A DNA stretch of 64,000 nt from Verrucomicrobiales bacterium (GTDB lineage: Bacteria; Verrucomicrobiota; Verrucomicrobiia; Verrucomicrobiales; DEV007): NCBI GenBank assembly GCA_016795505.1, contig JAEUHH010000105.1:1-64000 (forward strand), written 5' to 3'. Below, one piece after another: positions 45,218 through 56,185 of this stretch (position 1 is the stretch's first letter; each line of letters starts with the position of its first letter). The translations under genes and the position numbers were made by a program. Below the pieces are notes generated by a model that worked only from the letters and a program-made list of their open reading frames with translations, had not been told where the DNA came from and searched no databases.

Positions 45218-46234
45218 ATGGAAAGCCAGACGCTAGAGTTCGAGAGCCCGCACTTCCTCCAGTCGCTCTTCGCCCACGACCACCGGCTGCTCGAGCCGCT
45301 GGAGCAGGCCTTTGGCGTCGGCATCGCCACCCGCGACGGCTGGCTGAAGATCCAGGGACCGCCCGACGCGATCCTGATGGTGGAAAAGGTGTTCGAACAA
45401 CTGGAAAACGCCCGCCGCCGGGGAGGCGACATCACCCCGCAGACCTTTCAGCTCGCCATCGAGAATGTGCAGCAGGGCCGCGGCAGCGAGGAGCTGGAGG
45501 CCATGGTCGACATACGCCTGCTCGGCTCCGCCACCCGCAAGCCGGTCCGCCCGCGCACCCAGACGCAGTTTGCCTATCTCCGGGCGCTCCGCAGCCACAC
45601 CGTGGTGTTCGGCATCGGCCCGGCGGGCACCGGCAAGACCTACCTCGCCATGGCCCATGCGCTCCACCAACTGCGCAATCGCGAGATCGACCGCATCATC
45701 CTGACCCGTCCGGCGGTCGAAGCCGGTGAAGCCCTCGGCTTCCTGCCCGGCGCGCTGGAGGAAAAAGTGCTGCCCTACCTGCGGCCGCTCTACGATGCCC
45801 TCTACGAGATGCTCGAGCCCGGCGAATCCCAGAAATACGTCGAGAAAAACCTCATCGAGATCGCCCCGCTCGCCTACATGCGCGGCCGGACGCTGAACCG
45901 CGCCTGCGTGATCCTCGACGAGGCGCAAAACACCAGCCGCGAGCAAATGCTGATGTTTCTCACCCGGCTGGGCAACGAGTCCACCTGCGTCGTCACCGGC
46001 GACCCCTCGCAGATCGACCTGCGCCCAGCCCACAAGTCCGGCCTGCTGGAGGCCATGCGCCTGCTGCGCGATGTCGAGGGCATCGCCTTCACCGAGTTCA
46101 GTCGCCGGGACGTGGTCCGCCACCCCGTGGTGCAGCGCATCATCACCGCCTACGAGACCGGCCGCGCCGAGGCGGAGCCGGATGGGACCGACGATTCCGA
46201 CGCCGCCCCGCGCCGGCGGCGGTTTTCCCGCTGA
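45218..46234 (+). CDS. phoH: PhoH-family ATPase
   Basis: A 338-residue protein. The N-terminus has a KH-like RNA-binding part (LLEPLEQAFGVGIATRDGWL). The PhoH ATPase core has Walker A VVFGIGPAGTGKTYLAMAHA near residue 130, then RIILTRPAVEAGEALGFLPG, Walker B CVILDEAQNTSREQMLMFL and VVTGDPSQIDL. PhoH proteins are cytoplasmic ATPases linked to RNA metabolism; they often adjoin ybeY, but no ybeY is here. Confidence 0.95.
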   Translation: MESQTLEFESPHFLQSLFAHDHRLLEPLEQAFGVGIATRDGWLKIQGPPDAILMVEKVFEQLENARRRGGDITPQTFQLAIENVQQGRGSEELEAMVDIRLLGSATRKPVRPRTQTQFAYLRALRSHTVVFGIGPAGTGKTYLAMAHALHQLRNREIDRIILTRPAVEAGEALGFLPGALEEKVLPYLRPLYDALYEMLEPGESQKYVEKNLIEIAPLAYMRGRTLNRACVILDEAQNTSREQMLMFLTRLGNESTCVVTGDPSQIDLRPAHKSGLLEAMRLLRDVEGIAFTEFSRRDVVRHPVVQRIITAYETGRAEAEPDGTDDSDAAPRRRRFSR

Positions 46235-46243
46235 CCGACCGCA

Positions 46244-46849
46244 TCACCCGGCAGCCAGCCGCTGCCTCACGGCCTCGAACAGGCACACCGCCGTGGCATT
46301 CGACACGTTCAGGCACTCCACCTGCCCCAGCATCGGGATGCGGACCAGCGTGTCGCACAGATCCTCGGTCAGGCGACGCAGTCCTTTTTCCTCCGAGCCC
46401 ATCGCGATGGCCAGCGGCCCGGTCAGGTCGCAGGCATAGAGATCCGCCGTCGCCCGGTCCGACGTGCCGATCACCCGGACCCCGTAGTCCTCGCGAATGC
46501 GCTCCAGAAAGCGGGCCAGATTCGTCACCGCGACCACGGGCACGGATTCCGCCGCGCCACAGGCGATCCGCACCACCGTCTCCGTCACCGGCGACGAGCG
46601 GTCCTTCGGGATCACCACGGCATCGACCCCGGCGCCGTCCGCCGTGCGGAGACAGGCCCCGAGATTGTGCGGGTCCTGCACCCCGTCGAGCACCAGCAGC
46701 AGGATGTCCGGCGTCTCCTCGATGATCGGGTAGAGATCCTCCTCCAGCAGCCGCGCCACCCCGCTCCCCGGAGGGCCGGCATGCCGGTTCGCGCGAGCTT
46801 CCGGAGCCCCGGAGCCAAATCGCCGTTTTTGCGGTCTCGGTCTTCCCAT
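46244..46849 (-). CDS. SpoU-family RNA 2'-O-ribose methyltransferase (RlmB-like, short N-terminus)
   Basis: A 201-residue protein carrying the whole SPOUT catalytic domain: motif 1 [20 protein letters not shown], motif 2 [16 protein letters not shown], motif 3 [20 protein letters not shown]. RlmB methylates G2251 of 23S rRNA. The usual N-terminal L30e-like substrate-binding domain is almost absent; the first 35 residues are basic ([20 protein letters not shown]). The frame is open upstream to 47359 but carries no domain match and overlaps infA. The target RNA is therefore uncertain. It is convergent with phoH. Confidence 0.85.
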   Translation of the reverse strand: MGRPRPQKRRFGSGAPEARANRHAGPPGSGVARLLEEDLYPIIEETPDILLLVLDGVQDPHNLGACLRTADGAGVDAVVIPKDRSSPVTETVVRIACGAAESVPVVAVTNLARFLERIREDYGVRVIGTSDRATADLYACDLTGPLAIAMGSEEKGLRRLTEDLCDTLVRIPMLGQVECLNVSNATAVCLFEAVRQRLAAG

Positions 46850-47035
46850 AGTCCAGCCATGATGCTGCGAAAACCGCCGCTTTCCACCCGATTTTCCCCG
46901 CGGGCCCCGCTTCCGTGGCAGAAAAGTTTCTCGAAATCGAGAAATAAACGCTTCCCAAGCGAGCGATCCGGGTTCATCTTGACGGCTTATCGCACCCCCG
47001 ACCGTATTTCGGGTCCCGCGAGCAACGCTCTCTTT

Positions 47036-47371
47036 ATGCCGAAGCAAGAAAAAACCGTCGAACTCGAAGGCACCATCCACACCGTCCTTCCCGGCACCAT
47101 GTTCCGGGTGGAATTGGAAAACGGCCACCTCGTCCTCGCCCACATCTCGGGCAAAATGCGCAAGCGTTTCATCCGCCTCGTCGCCGGGGACCGCGTGAAG
47201 ATCGAAATGTCTCCCTACGACACCGAGAAGGCCCGCATCGTCTATCGACTCGACAACCGCCGCCCCATGTCCGGTCCCGGACCAGTCGGTGGCCCGCCCC
47301 GCCCCGGCGGTGCCGGCGGACCGCGCCGCAGCGGTCCCGGTGGTGGTCCCGGCGGTCATCGCCGCCGCTGA
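47036..47371 (+). CDS. infA: Translation initiation factor IF-1 with a Gly/Pro/Arg tail
   Basis: A 111-residue protein. Residues 1-74 are normal IF-1 ([60 protein letters not shown]), an OB-fold that binds the ribosomal A site during initiation. IF-1 usually ends there (about 72 residues). Here about 37 residues follow, nearly all Gly, Pro and Arg ([20 protein letters not shown]). The start codon choice is fixed by homology. The tail may contact rRNA or be a lineage trait. Confidence 0.95.
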   Translation: MPKQEKTVELEGTIHTVLPGTMFRVELENGHLVLAHISGKMRKRFIRLVAGDRVKIEMSPYDTEKARIVYRLDNRRPMSGPGPVGGPPRPGGAGGPRRSGPGGGPGGHRRR

Positions 47372-47537
47372 TCAGCCCACTGGCTCGATTTCTTTCCCCC
47401 AGCCCTCTTCCCCAGGGCTACTCGGTCCGAATCGGCCGGCCACTTTCCGCAGCCCCGTGGGAAATCGGCCGTTGTTCCTGCGTCCGGCCCGGTTATCATA
47501 GCGCTTGTTCGGAACGTATCGCACTGCCAGGCCCGCC

Positions 47538-48974
47538 ATGACCCCGACTGCCCGCCGCCTCTCGACTCGCCGGCTCACGCCCCTGCTACTCGCCCTCGCC
47601 GCCGCCCTGCTGACCCCCTCCTGCGAAAAGGAAGAAGCCAGCCTCATGACCCGGCTCGAGGAGGCGCTCAAGCGAAAGCCGGCCGCCCACGCCGACAAGG
47701 CCGCCGACCAGCCGGATCCGCAGCAACTGCTCGCCGACGAGCCCGACTCCGTCATCCCGCCGCCGCCGGAGCCGGTCAAGATGGAGCCCGTCATCAACAA
47801 GAACGCCCGCGTCAGCATCCTGGGCTATCACGACTTCACCGACGGTCGTTCCACGAACGACATGATCATCAATGTCGATGATTTCCGCTCCCAGTTGCAG
47901 GCCATCAAGGACTCCGGCCTGCCCGTCATCAGCATGAGCGACTTTCTCGCCTGGAAAAAGGGCGAAAAGGACATTCCGGCAGAGAGCGTCATGATCACCA
48001 TCGACGACGGCTGGAAAGCCACCCACACCCTCGCCATGCCCGTGCTGCGAGAGTTCGGCTACCCCTACACCGTCTTTCTCTACAAAAAATACATCGGCGT
48101 CGGCGGCCGATCCCTGAGCCATGATGAAGTCAAGGAACTCATGGCCAACGGCGCCGACATCGGCAGCCATAGCGTGAGCCACCAAAACATGGCCTCCCGC
48201 TCCGGCCGCAGCGCCAGCGAGCACACCGCCTGGCTCAAGACCGAATTGGAGGACTCCTGGAACTACCTCAACGAGCATTTCGGCGCCCATGGTCAGGTGC
48301 TCAAGACCTTCGCCTATCCCTTCGGCATTTACAGCGAGGAAGCCGTGAAGATCGCCCTCGATTTCGGCTACGAGGCCTGTTTTACCGTCAATGGCAAGAA
48401 AACCAAGTGGGAGGACCCCGATGCCGAACTCGGTCGTTACGTCGTGCATGGCCGCACCCTCGCCAACTTCGATGTGGCCCTCGACTTCGGCGGAGGCGGC
48501 ACCGTCGGCAGCGGGCGCAAACTCATGACCGAGTCCCGCACCGAGACCGGCGAGGTGCGCGGCCCGCTCATCACCACCTGGCCCGCCGACGGACAAGTCA
48601 TCATCGACCGTCTGCCCGAGATCCAGATCGATGTGTCCAAGCTCGAAGGCGTCGCCGCCGATAGCATCGCCCTGCGCGTCAGCGGTCTCGGGCGCGTGAG
48701 CCACCGTTACGATCCGCAGACCGGCATCATCAGCTATCCCCTGCCCCAGCGCCTCCGCACCGAGACCTGCGGGGTGCGCCTCAGCTTCAAACACGCCGGC
48801 AACCGCGACTTCGAGATCATCGCGTGGAATTTCAAGATCGACCGCCTCGCCGGCTATCTGCCGCCGGACGCGCTCGAGAAATTGCGCGACAAACGAGAGT
48901 CCGCCCCTGCCGAAGAGGCTCCCGCAGCCGAGCCCGTCCCGGTCGTGGGTGAGACGGCCGCCATCGCCCGATGA
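47538..48974 (+). CDS. Polysaccharide deacetylase lipoprotein
   Basis: A 478-residue protein. From the ATG at 47538 it has a signal peptide with a lipobox (LLALAAALLTPSCEKEE). The NodB domain starts ARVSILGYHDFTDG and shows SVMITIDDGWKATHTLAMPV (Asp-Asp), GADIGSHSVSHQNMASRSGR (metal histidines) and KTFAYPFGIYSEEAVKIALD. A beta-rich C-terminal domain of about 150 residues follows, then a Pro/Glu/Ala tail. It likely deacetylates an extracellular glycan. The palindromic repeat starts three bases after the stop. Confidence 0.88.
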   Translation: MTPTARRLSTRRLTPLLLALAAALLTPSCEKEEASLMTRLEEALKRKPAAHADKAADQPDPQQLLADEPDSVIPPPPEPVKMEPVINKNARVSILGYHDFTDGRSTNDMIINVDDFRSQLQAIKDSGLPVISMSDFLAWKKGEKDIPAESVMITIDDGWKATHTLAMPVLREFGYPYTVFLYKKYIGVGGRSLSHDEVKELMANGADIGSHSVSHQNMASRSGRSASEHTAWLKTELEDSWNYLNEHFGAHGQVLKTFAYPFGIYSEEAVKIALDFGYEACFTVNGKKTKWEDPDAELGRYVVHGRTLANFDVALDFGGGGTVGSGRKLMTESRTETGEVRGPLITTWPADGQVIIDRLPEIQIDVSKLEGVAADSIALRVSGLGRVSHRYDPQTGIISYPLPQRLRTETCGVRLSFKHAGNRDFEIIAWNFKIDRLAGYLPPDALEKLRDKRESAPAEEAPAAEPVPVVGETAAIAR

Positions 48975-48977
48975 GCG

Positions 48978-49027
48978 TTCCGATCGAACCCTGTTCGATC
49001 TCCGATCATACCCTGTTTGATCGGAAA
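48978..49027. repeat. Palindromic repeat after the deacetylase stop
   Basis: TTCCGATCGAACCCTGTTCG, ATCTCCGATCATACCCTGTT, TGATCGGAAA. It starts three bases past the TGA (48972-48974). The minus frame reads FPIKQGMIGDRTGFDR. It ends 22 bases before the yjbQ start, so the shared gap is almost all repeat. Confidence 0.87.
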
Positions 49028-49049
49028 TCCCAACCGCCCCCAACGGCCG

Positions 49050-49472
49050 ATGAAAGTCCACTCTGCCCGATTCAGCGTCTCCACCCGCGGCAAGGGCACC
49101 TACGAGATCACTGACCGCGTCGCCACCATTGTGCGGGAAAGCGGCATCCGGGACGGCGTGACGACGGTGTTCGTCTCCCACACGAGTTGCAGCCTCATCA
49201 TCATGGAAAACGCCGATCCCTCGGCCCGGACCGATCTGCATGCCTATTTCGACCGCCTGGTGCCGGAGGACGCGCCCTACTTCGTCCACACCTGCGAGGG
49301 TCCCGACGATATGCCGTCGCACATCCGCATGGTGCTGACCGATGTGGACAAAAACATCCCGCTGATCGGCGGCCGCCTCGCCCTCGGCACCTGGCAGGGG
49401 CTGTTTCTGTTCGAGCACCGCCGGGCGCCGCACACGCGGCACATCGCGGTGAGCGTGATGGGGATGGGATGA
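49050..49472 (+). CDS. YjbQ/UPF0047 family protein
   Basis: A 140-residue protein of family length. Conserved parts: VTTVFVSHTSCSLIIMENAD, FVHTCEGPDDMPSHIRMVLT (the His and acidic motif of the putative active site), IPLIGGRLALGTWQGLFLFE. YjbQ proteins have secondary thiamine-phosphate synthase activity in Escherichia coli but their true role is unclear. The start at 49050 gives the family N-terminus; an upstream TTG at 49017 falls in the repeat. Confidence 0.9.
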   Translation: MKVHSARFSVSTRGKGTYEITDRVATIVRESGIRDGVTTVFVSHTSCSLIIMENADPSARTDLHAYFDRLVPEDAPYFVHTCEGPDDMPSHIRMVLTDVDKNIPLIGGRLALGTWQGLFLFEHRRAPHTRHIAVSVMGMG

Positions 49473-49522
49473 CACGCGGGCCAATCTGTGGTTTGCTTTC
49501 CCAGTCACCGCTCCGCATTGCC

Positions 49523-49882
49523 ATGATCCCCCGCCTCCTGCCCCTTCTCGCCGTCGGCCTGCTGCTCGGTGTGCCCACCGACTCGGCGCGGTCGGAAATC
49601 GTCGAGCGCGAACTCGGCACCGATGCCGAGGGCCGGCCCGTGATGGGCCATGTGTTTCAGGGCGGGCGCGATTTCCACCGTTCCCGCCGCGACTCCGGAC
49701 TGCCCGTCCGCCGGGTGGTGCGGCTGGCCCGGCCGGTGGACCGTCATCCGGCGGTTCACTACGGCGATGCCTGGTGGTATGTCCCGGTGATCCCGCTCCA
49801 CTGCGGCGGGCACGGCTCCTTTGGCGGCTTGAGCCTGTGGCACGGCTGGGGCGACCGGGTTTCCATTACCGTCATCCGCTGA
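49523..49882 (+). CDS. Small secreted protein of unknown function
   Basis: A 119-residue protein with a signal peptide (IPRLLPLLAVGLLLGVPTDS). The mature part is rich in Arg, Gly, His and Trp (YGDAWWYVPVIPLHCGGHGS, FGGLSLWHGWGDRV), with no recognisable domain. It ends 7 bases before the phosphoesterase gene, so the two may be one unit. Coding status rests on the signal peptide, spacing and frame length. Confidence 0.6.
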   Translation: MIPRLLPLLAVGLLLGVPTDSARSEIVERELGTDAEGRPVMGHVFQGGRDFHRSRRDSGLPVRRVVRLARPVDRHPAVHYGDAWWYVPVIPLHCGGHGSFGGLSLWHGWGDRVSITVIR

Positions 49883-49889
49883 GACGCGC

Positions 49890-50708
49890 GTGCAGGGTCC
49901 GGTCCGCATCCTCTCCGACCTGCATCTGGGCCATCCCGGCTGCCGGATCGGCTCGGTGGAAGCTCTGCGCCCGCTGATCGAGGGTGTCGGCACGGTGATT
50001 TTCAATGGCGACACGGTGGAGCAACGGCATCCCGCGCTCGCCGCGGCGGGCGCCCGGCTGCTGGGCGATCTCCAGGCCCTGCTGGCCGAGGCCGGAGCCG
50101 CAGGCACCTACCTGCGCGGCAATCACGATCCCGGCATCTCCGCTCTCGACTGGCTGGACCTCGCCGGGGGGAGGCTTTTCCTGACGCATGGCGACGCCCT
50201 GTTCCGCCACTTGTCGCCTTGGAGCCCGAAGGTGTGGAAAGCGATCCCGCAGATGGAGGCCATCCGCGGGGAATACGACGAGGCCGACCTGCGCGGCAGC
50301 CTATCCACGGTGCTGGACTACACACACCGTTGCCGCAGCGTGGCCGAGGGCACGGAGCTGGAGTTCAAGTCAGGCCGATTCAAGAATCTGCGCAGCGCCG
50401 CCCGGCTGGTCTGGCCGCCGGGCCGCCCGGTGCGCATCCTCGGCACCTGGCTCACGGTACCCGGCCGGGCGCATGATTTCGTCCGCCAACACCGGCCGGA
50501 GGCGCGGGCGATTCTCTTTGGTCACTCGCACTTCGCGGGCATCTGGCACCGCGGCGGCCGGGTGGCGGTGAATACCGGCGGCTTTGTGTCGGTGATGCCC
50601 GCGCGCTTCGTCGATTGGTCAGGCGACGGCCTCGCTGTGCGACGCGTGGACGAGGCTCACGGGCGCTTCACTCCCGGTCGCGAGGTGGCGCGGATCGATC
50701 TGGGCTGA
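49890..50708 (+). CDS. Calcineurin-like metallophosphoesterase (UDP-2,3-diacylglucosamine hydrolase-like)
   Basis: A 272-residue protein starting with GTG at 49890. The five metal-binding blocks are present: SDLHLGHPG, FNGDTVEQR, LRGNHDPG, LTHGDALFR and LFGHSHFAGIW. The layout resembles LpxH/YbbF-type hydrolases acting in lipid A synthesis, but the protein lacks clear LpxH-specific segments, so the substrate is open. kdsB in the same window shows that lipopolysaccharide is made here. Confidence 0.85.
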   Translation: MQGPVRILSDLHLGHPGCRIGSVEALRPLIEGVGTVIFNGDTVEQRHPALAAAGARLLGDLQALLAEAGAAGTYLRGNHDPGISALDWLDLAGGRLFLTHGDALFRHLSPWSPKVWKAIPQMEAIRGEYDEADLRGSLSTVLDYTHRCRSVAEGTELEFKSGRFKNLRSAARLVWPPGRPVRILGTWLTVPGRAHDFVRQHRPEARAILFGHSHFAGIWHRGGRVAVNTGGFVSVMPARFVDWSGDGLAVRRVDEAHGRFTPGREVARIDLG

Positions 50709-50710
50709 CC

Positions 50711-51625
50711 TCAGGGCACGGAATGCCCCTGGGCCGCCTCCCAAAGCGCGTACCAGTCCTGGCGATCCAGCCGGATCTGCGACGCCCGCGCCTGGGAGCG
50801 GATGCGGTCGGGCTGGTTGGTGCCGATGATGGTAACCGGACGGCTGGGATGGGCCATCACCCAGGCAAAGGCGAGGGCGTCATCCGCGGCGCCGTCGTAT
50901 TTGTCGCGCAGCCCGTCCAGGCAGCGGCGCACCCGGACGGCGGCCTCGTTCTGCGGATCGAACAGCCGGCCTCCGGCGAGGGGCGACCAAGCCATGGGCC
51001 GCACGCCGCGCTGCTCGCACTGGGCGAGGGTGCCGTCATACAGGGCGTCCATGCGGAGCAGGCTCGCCTCGATCTGATTGGTGACCAGCGGGCGATCGAC
51101 GCAGGCAGAAAGCAGTTCATACTGGTGCCAGGTGTAGTTCGACACGCCGGCGTGGCGGATTTTTCCCTCCGCGATGAGCCGGTTCAGTCCCGCGGCGGTG
51201 TCGTCGGCGCGGCACAGCCAGTCGGGACGATGCACCAGCAGCACGTCGATGCAGTCCACTTGTAGGAGACGCAGGGACTTCTCCGCGCAGGCGACGAGGT
51301 TGTCCGCCGAGGCATTGTAGTGCGGCAGCCGGGCGGTGGCTTTCTCCTCCGACGGCACGTCGATACCGCACTTCGTGACGAGGGTGAAACGGTCACGCAA
51401 GTCCGGCCGCGCCCGGAAAACTTCTCCGATGGCGGCTTCCACGGTATAGCGGCCGTAGATCTCGGCCGTGTCGAGCGTGGTGATGCCCAACTCGAGGCAC
51501 AACTCAAAACGGGAGGCCAGATCCGCCACCGTGGGGCGCGGTTCATCTGCGAGCAGGCGCCACGTGCCGTAGATGACATCGGATACGAGGGGACCATCGG
51601 GCGAGAGAGAGACTTGATTGACCAT
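50711..51625 (-). CDS. Aldo/keto reductase
   Basis: A 304-residue TIM-barrel NADPH oxidoreductase. Catalytic residues: Asp-Tyr in TTLDTAEIYGRYTVEAAIGE, Lys in FTLVTKCGID, His in IDVLLVHRPDWL. The cofactor end is TIIGTNQPDRIRSQARAS. It resembles the YdhF-like group (IRHAGVSNYTWHQYELLSAC). It is convergent with the phosphoesterase gene, with only two bases between the stops, and divergent from dnaG. Confidence 0.92.
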   Translation of the reverse strand: MVNQVSLSPDGPLVSDVIYGTWRLLADEPRPTVADLASRFELCLELGITTLDTAEIYGRYTVEAAIGEVFRARPDLRDRFTLVTKCGIDVPSEEKATARLPHYNASADNLVACAEKSLRLLQVDCIDVLLVHRPDWLCRADDTAAGLNRLIAEGKIRHAGVSNYTWHQYELLSACVDRPLVTNQIEASLLRMDALYDGTLAQCEQRGVRPMAWSPLAGGRLFDPQNEAAVRVRRCLDGLRDKYDGAADDALAFAWVMAHPSRPVTIIGTNQPDRIRSQARASQIRLDRQDWYALWEAAQGHSVP

Positions 51626-51788
51626 GGGAAAGCTGTAAAACGGCCCGTCCCGGAGGCAACGAGAAAAACCGCCCCACGGCTGGGCCATTCCGGCTATCGT
51701 CTCGCCCCTTGCCTCCCCACCGGGGGCCACCTAGGGTGATGGTCACTCTTTTTCCGCCACTTCCCGCTCCTTTTTTCCCCGCCTCCCC

Positions 51789-53711
51789 ATGGGCCAGATC
51801 TCCCGAGAAACGGTCGAACGCATCATCGACGAGAACGACATCGTCGAGGTGATCGGCTCGTACTTTCCGCTGAAGCGGGCCGGGTCGCGCTACGTGGCGC
51901 TGTGCCCGTTCCACTCGGAGCGGACGCCGAGCTTCGGGGTGAATCCGCAGCGGCAGATCTTCCACTGCTTCGGCTGCGGGGCGGGCGGCGACGTGATCCG
52001 CTTCGTAATGCAGTATGAAAACCTGCTGTTTCCCGACGCCGCTAAGAAACTGGCCGAGCGGGTCGGCATCCATCTGATCGAGGAGGCGTTCGATCCGAAG
52101 GAGGAAGCCAGCCGCAAGCTGCGCCGCGATCTCCAGTCGCTGAATCGCAAGGCGGCGGAGTGGTTTCACCATCTCCTGATGCGCGCCCATGAGGCCCAGG
52201 CGGCACGCGAATACCTGAAAAGCCGGGGCTTTGACAGCGATCTGGCGAAACGCTGGCAGCTCGGCTACGCGCCCGAGTCCGGTGGCATGCTGGTGGACTG
52301 GGCCAAGCGCGAGGGCTTCACGGTACGTCATCTGGTGGACAGCGGTCTGGCCCAGTGGCGCGAGGAGCATCAGCCCAATCGCGGGGCATACGCGCGCTTC
52401 CGGCACCGGCTCATGTTTCCAGTGGCGAACGACTTCGGCGAGGTCATCGCCTTCTCCGGCCGGGTGCTGGCGAAGGATCAGCCGGGCGGCAAGTATGTGA
52501 ACTCGCCGGAGACGGTGCTGTTCAACAAGAGCAAGACCTTCTTCGGCCTCGACAGAAGCAAGCGGGCCATCATCCGCGACAACCGCGCCGTGGTGGTGGA
52601 AGGCCAGATCGACCTGATCAGCGCCTCCGAAGCCGGGATCGACAACATCGTGGCCCCGCTGGGCACGGCTTTCACCGACCAGCATGCCCGCATCCTGAAA
52701 CGGCACACCGGTGACAGCGGCGAGGTGGTGCTGTGCTACGACTCCGACACGGCGGGCTACAACGCCGTGGTAAAAGCCTTTCGCCAACTCGCCGCCGTGG
52801 GCCTGCTGGTCCGGGTGGCGGCGCTCCCGCCGGGTGAGGATCCGGATTCGCTGATCCGGAAACAAGGCGCCGATGCACTGAAAGCCATCCTCGCCAACGC
52901 GCCGGAGTTCTTCGATTTCCAGATCGACCGCCATGGTGGCACGCGGAATCTCGACGGCCTGCGGGAGCGGCTCGCCTTTGCCCGTGAGTTGGCGGAAAAC
53001 ATCGCCCTCGTCGATGACAAAATGCTCCAGGACTCCCTGATCCATCGCGTGACCGCCCGCCTGGGCGTAGGCGAAGCCGACATCCGCCGGCTCGTTGCCG
53101 AGGCCAAACGCGCCGCCGACCGCGTGGCGCGCACCGTCTCGAAGCGGGAAGCCGCCGAGATCCGCCGCGCCGAGCAGTCCGCCGGGCCTCCCGGCGCCCC
53201 ATCCGGACATCCGGGGGCACCGGGTGCGTCGGCCGATCCGATGCAACAGGGTATGATCGGCGATCTGACCCTGTCCAATCGATCTGTGCGCATGCTCTGC
53301 CAACTCCTCCTCGGCGATGCCAGCGCGAGACGCACCCTGACCGCCCAGCCGCCGCCGGACTACCTGCGGGACCTGCCGGAGACGGAGTTTCTCACCCGCC
53401 TGTGGCTGGCCGACTTCGACCCGGGCTCGACTGCCAGCGTGGCGGCTTTCACCGGCTCCCTCTCCCGCCCGGAGCAGGACGCAGTGGCGCGGCTGATGGA
53501 CCAGCCCCTGCCTCCCGATGCCGGCAACTACGCCCCGGAGTGTCTGGCCAGTCTGTGGCGTCAGGCGACGCAAAACCGCATCCGCGGACTGAAGGCGCAG
53601 CTCAATGATCCGAGGCTGGAGCCCGCCCGGTTGGAGGCTCTGACCAAAGAACTCCTTGACCTCACCAACCGGCTCAACGATACTCCTCCGCTCGCCCCGC
53701 CGGGCGGGTGA
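51789..53711 (+). CDS. dnaG: DNA primase
   Basis: A 640-residue primase. The N-terminal CHC2 zinc finger is visible ([33 protein letters not shown]). The catalytic core has [18 protein letters not shown] and the Toprim motifs [18 protein letters not shown] and [14 protein letters not shown]. From about residue 450 a Gly/Pro-rich linker ([20 protein letters not shown]) carries an in-frame palindromic repeat at residues 482-499, before the C-terminal helical domain that binds DnaB. It makes RNA primers for replication. The rpoD frame overlaps its end. Confidence 0.97.
   Translation: MGQISRETVERIIDENDIVEVIGSYFPLKRAGSRYVALCPFHSERTPSFGVNPQRQIFHCFGCGAGGDVIRFVMQYENLLFPDAAKKLAERVGIHLIEEAFDPKEEASRKLRRDLQSLNRKAAEWFHHLLMRAHEAQAAREYLKSRGFDSDLAKRWQLGYAPESGGMLVDWAKREGFTVRHLVDSGLAQWREEHQPNRGAYARFRHRLMFPVANDFGEVIAFSGRVLAKDQPGGKYVNSPETVLFNKSKTFFGLDRSKRAIIRDNRAVVVEGQIDLISASEAGIDNIVAPLGTAFTDQHARILKRHTGDSGEVVLCYDSDTAGYNAVVKAFRQLAAVGLLVRVAALPPGEDPDSLIRKQGADALKAILANAPEFFDFQIDRHGGTRNLDGLRERLAFARELAENIALVDDKMLQDSLIHRVTARLGVGEADIRRLVAEAKRAADRVARTVSKREAAEIRRAEQSAGPPGAPSGHPGAPGASADPMQQGMIGDLTLSNRSVRMLCQLLLGDASARRTLTAQPPPDYLRDLPETEFLTRLWLADFDPGSTASVAAFTGSLSRPEQDAVARLMDQPLPPDAGNYAPECLASLWRQATQNRIRGLKAQLNDPRLEPARLEALTKELLDLTNRLNDTPPLAPPGG
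53234..53284. repeat. Palindromic repeat inside dnaG
   Basis: CGATCCGATGCAACAGGGTA, TGATCGGCGATCTGACCCTG, TCCAATCGATC. It encodes [17 protein letters not shown] within the linker between the Toprim core and the helicase-binding domain. The frame is the same as in the flavoprotein copy (QGMIGDxTLS). Confidence 0.85.
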
Positions 53712-53767
53712 ATCTCCCTTTCGGCCGGGATTTTCCCCCCAATTTTCCCCCGGTCGATTTCTCTGCC

Positions 53768-55555
<1,788 letters not shown>

Positions 55556-55651
55556 GTGAAAGGCGAACGATCTGGAAAAAAGGCCGTTTGTCGCAACTTT
55601 CTCGCGGCGGCGGGTTTTCATGAACAGTCGGGCGAACCGACTTTCACGACC

Positions 55652-56077
55652 ATGCCACTCCCCGAAGAACAGAATGATCCCACGTGGGAATTGCTGAAAA
55701 AGGCGCGCCGCACCGAGCCGAGCCCCTTTTTCTCCCGCAACGTGGTGCGCGAAATCCGACGGCTTGAAGCCGAGTGTGGTCTGCTCGCCACGTGGCTGGA
55801 GCGTTTCACCTTTCTGCGCCGCCCGCTGGTGCTGGCCTCCGGTCTCGCCGCGGTGGCGCTGATCCTGTCGGCGGTGGCTTTGCTCCCCCGGATCCCGGCT
55901 CCCGGCGCAGGCCCGGTGGCGGAAGCCGACACGCCGGCTCCGGCCGAGGTCTTGGCTTCGGAAACCGACTACGATCCGGCCTCCGAAGTGGGCAATCTGG
56001 AGTATCTCGGCCAGCTCATGGCCGTGGCCGATCCCGCCGCGCTCGACGACGCCGCGCTGGCCGACCTGCTTTTCTGA
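55652..56077 (+). CDS. Small single-pass membrane protein of unknown function
   Basis: A 141-residue protein with a charged N-terminal half (PTWELLKKARRTEPSPFFSR, NVVREIRRLEAECGLLATWL) and one membrane segment near residues 66-85 (LASGLAAVALILSAVALLPR), then an acidic, Pro/Ala-rich tail ending DDAALADLLF. The layout is like small anti-sigma-type proteins of PVC bacteria. It follows rpoD by 96 bases; the earlier frame start at 55556 is non-conserved. Confidence 0.6.
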   Translation: MPLPEEQNDPTWELLKKARRTEPSPFFSRNVVREIRRLEAECGLLATWLERFTFLRRPLVLASGLAAVALILSAVALLPRIPAPGAGPVAEADTPAPAEVLASETDYDPASEVGNLEYLGQLMAVADPAALDDAALADLLF

Positions 56078-56185
56078 GGGCCGGTCCGGCTTCCGACCTC
56101 ACGGACTGCACGCGGGTCGGCAAACCAAATTGTCGATACTCCCGCTTGAAACCGGGTCCGGTCTCGGTTCCACTGGCGTTACGCC

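Noticed and set aside
48854-49099. Minus-strand frame containing PIKQGMIGDRTG
   Set aside because: This is the repeat read on the reverse strand between two plus-strand genes.
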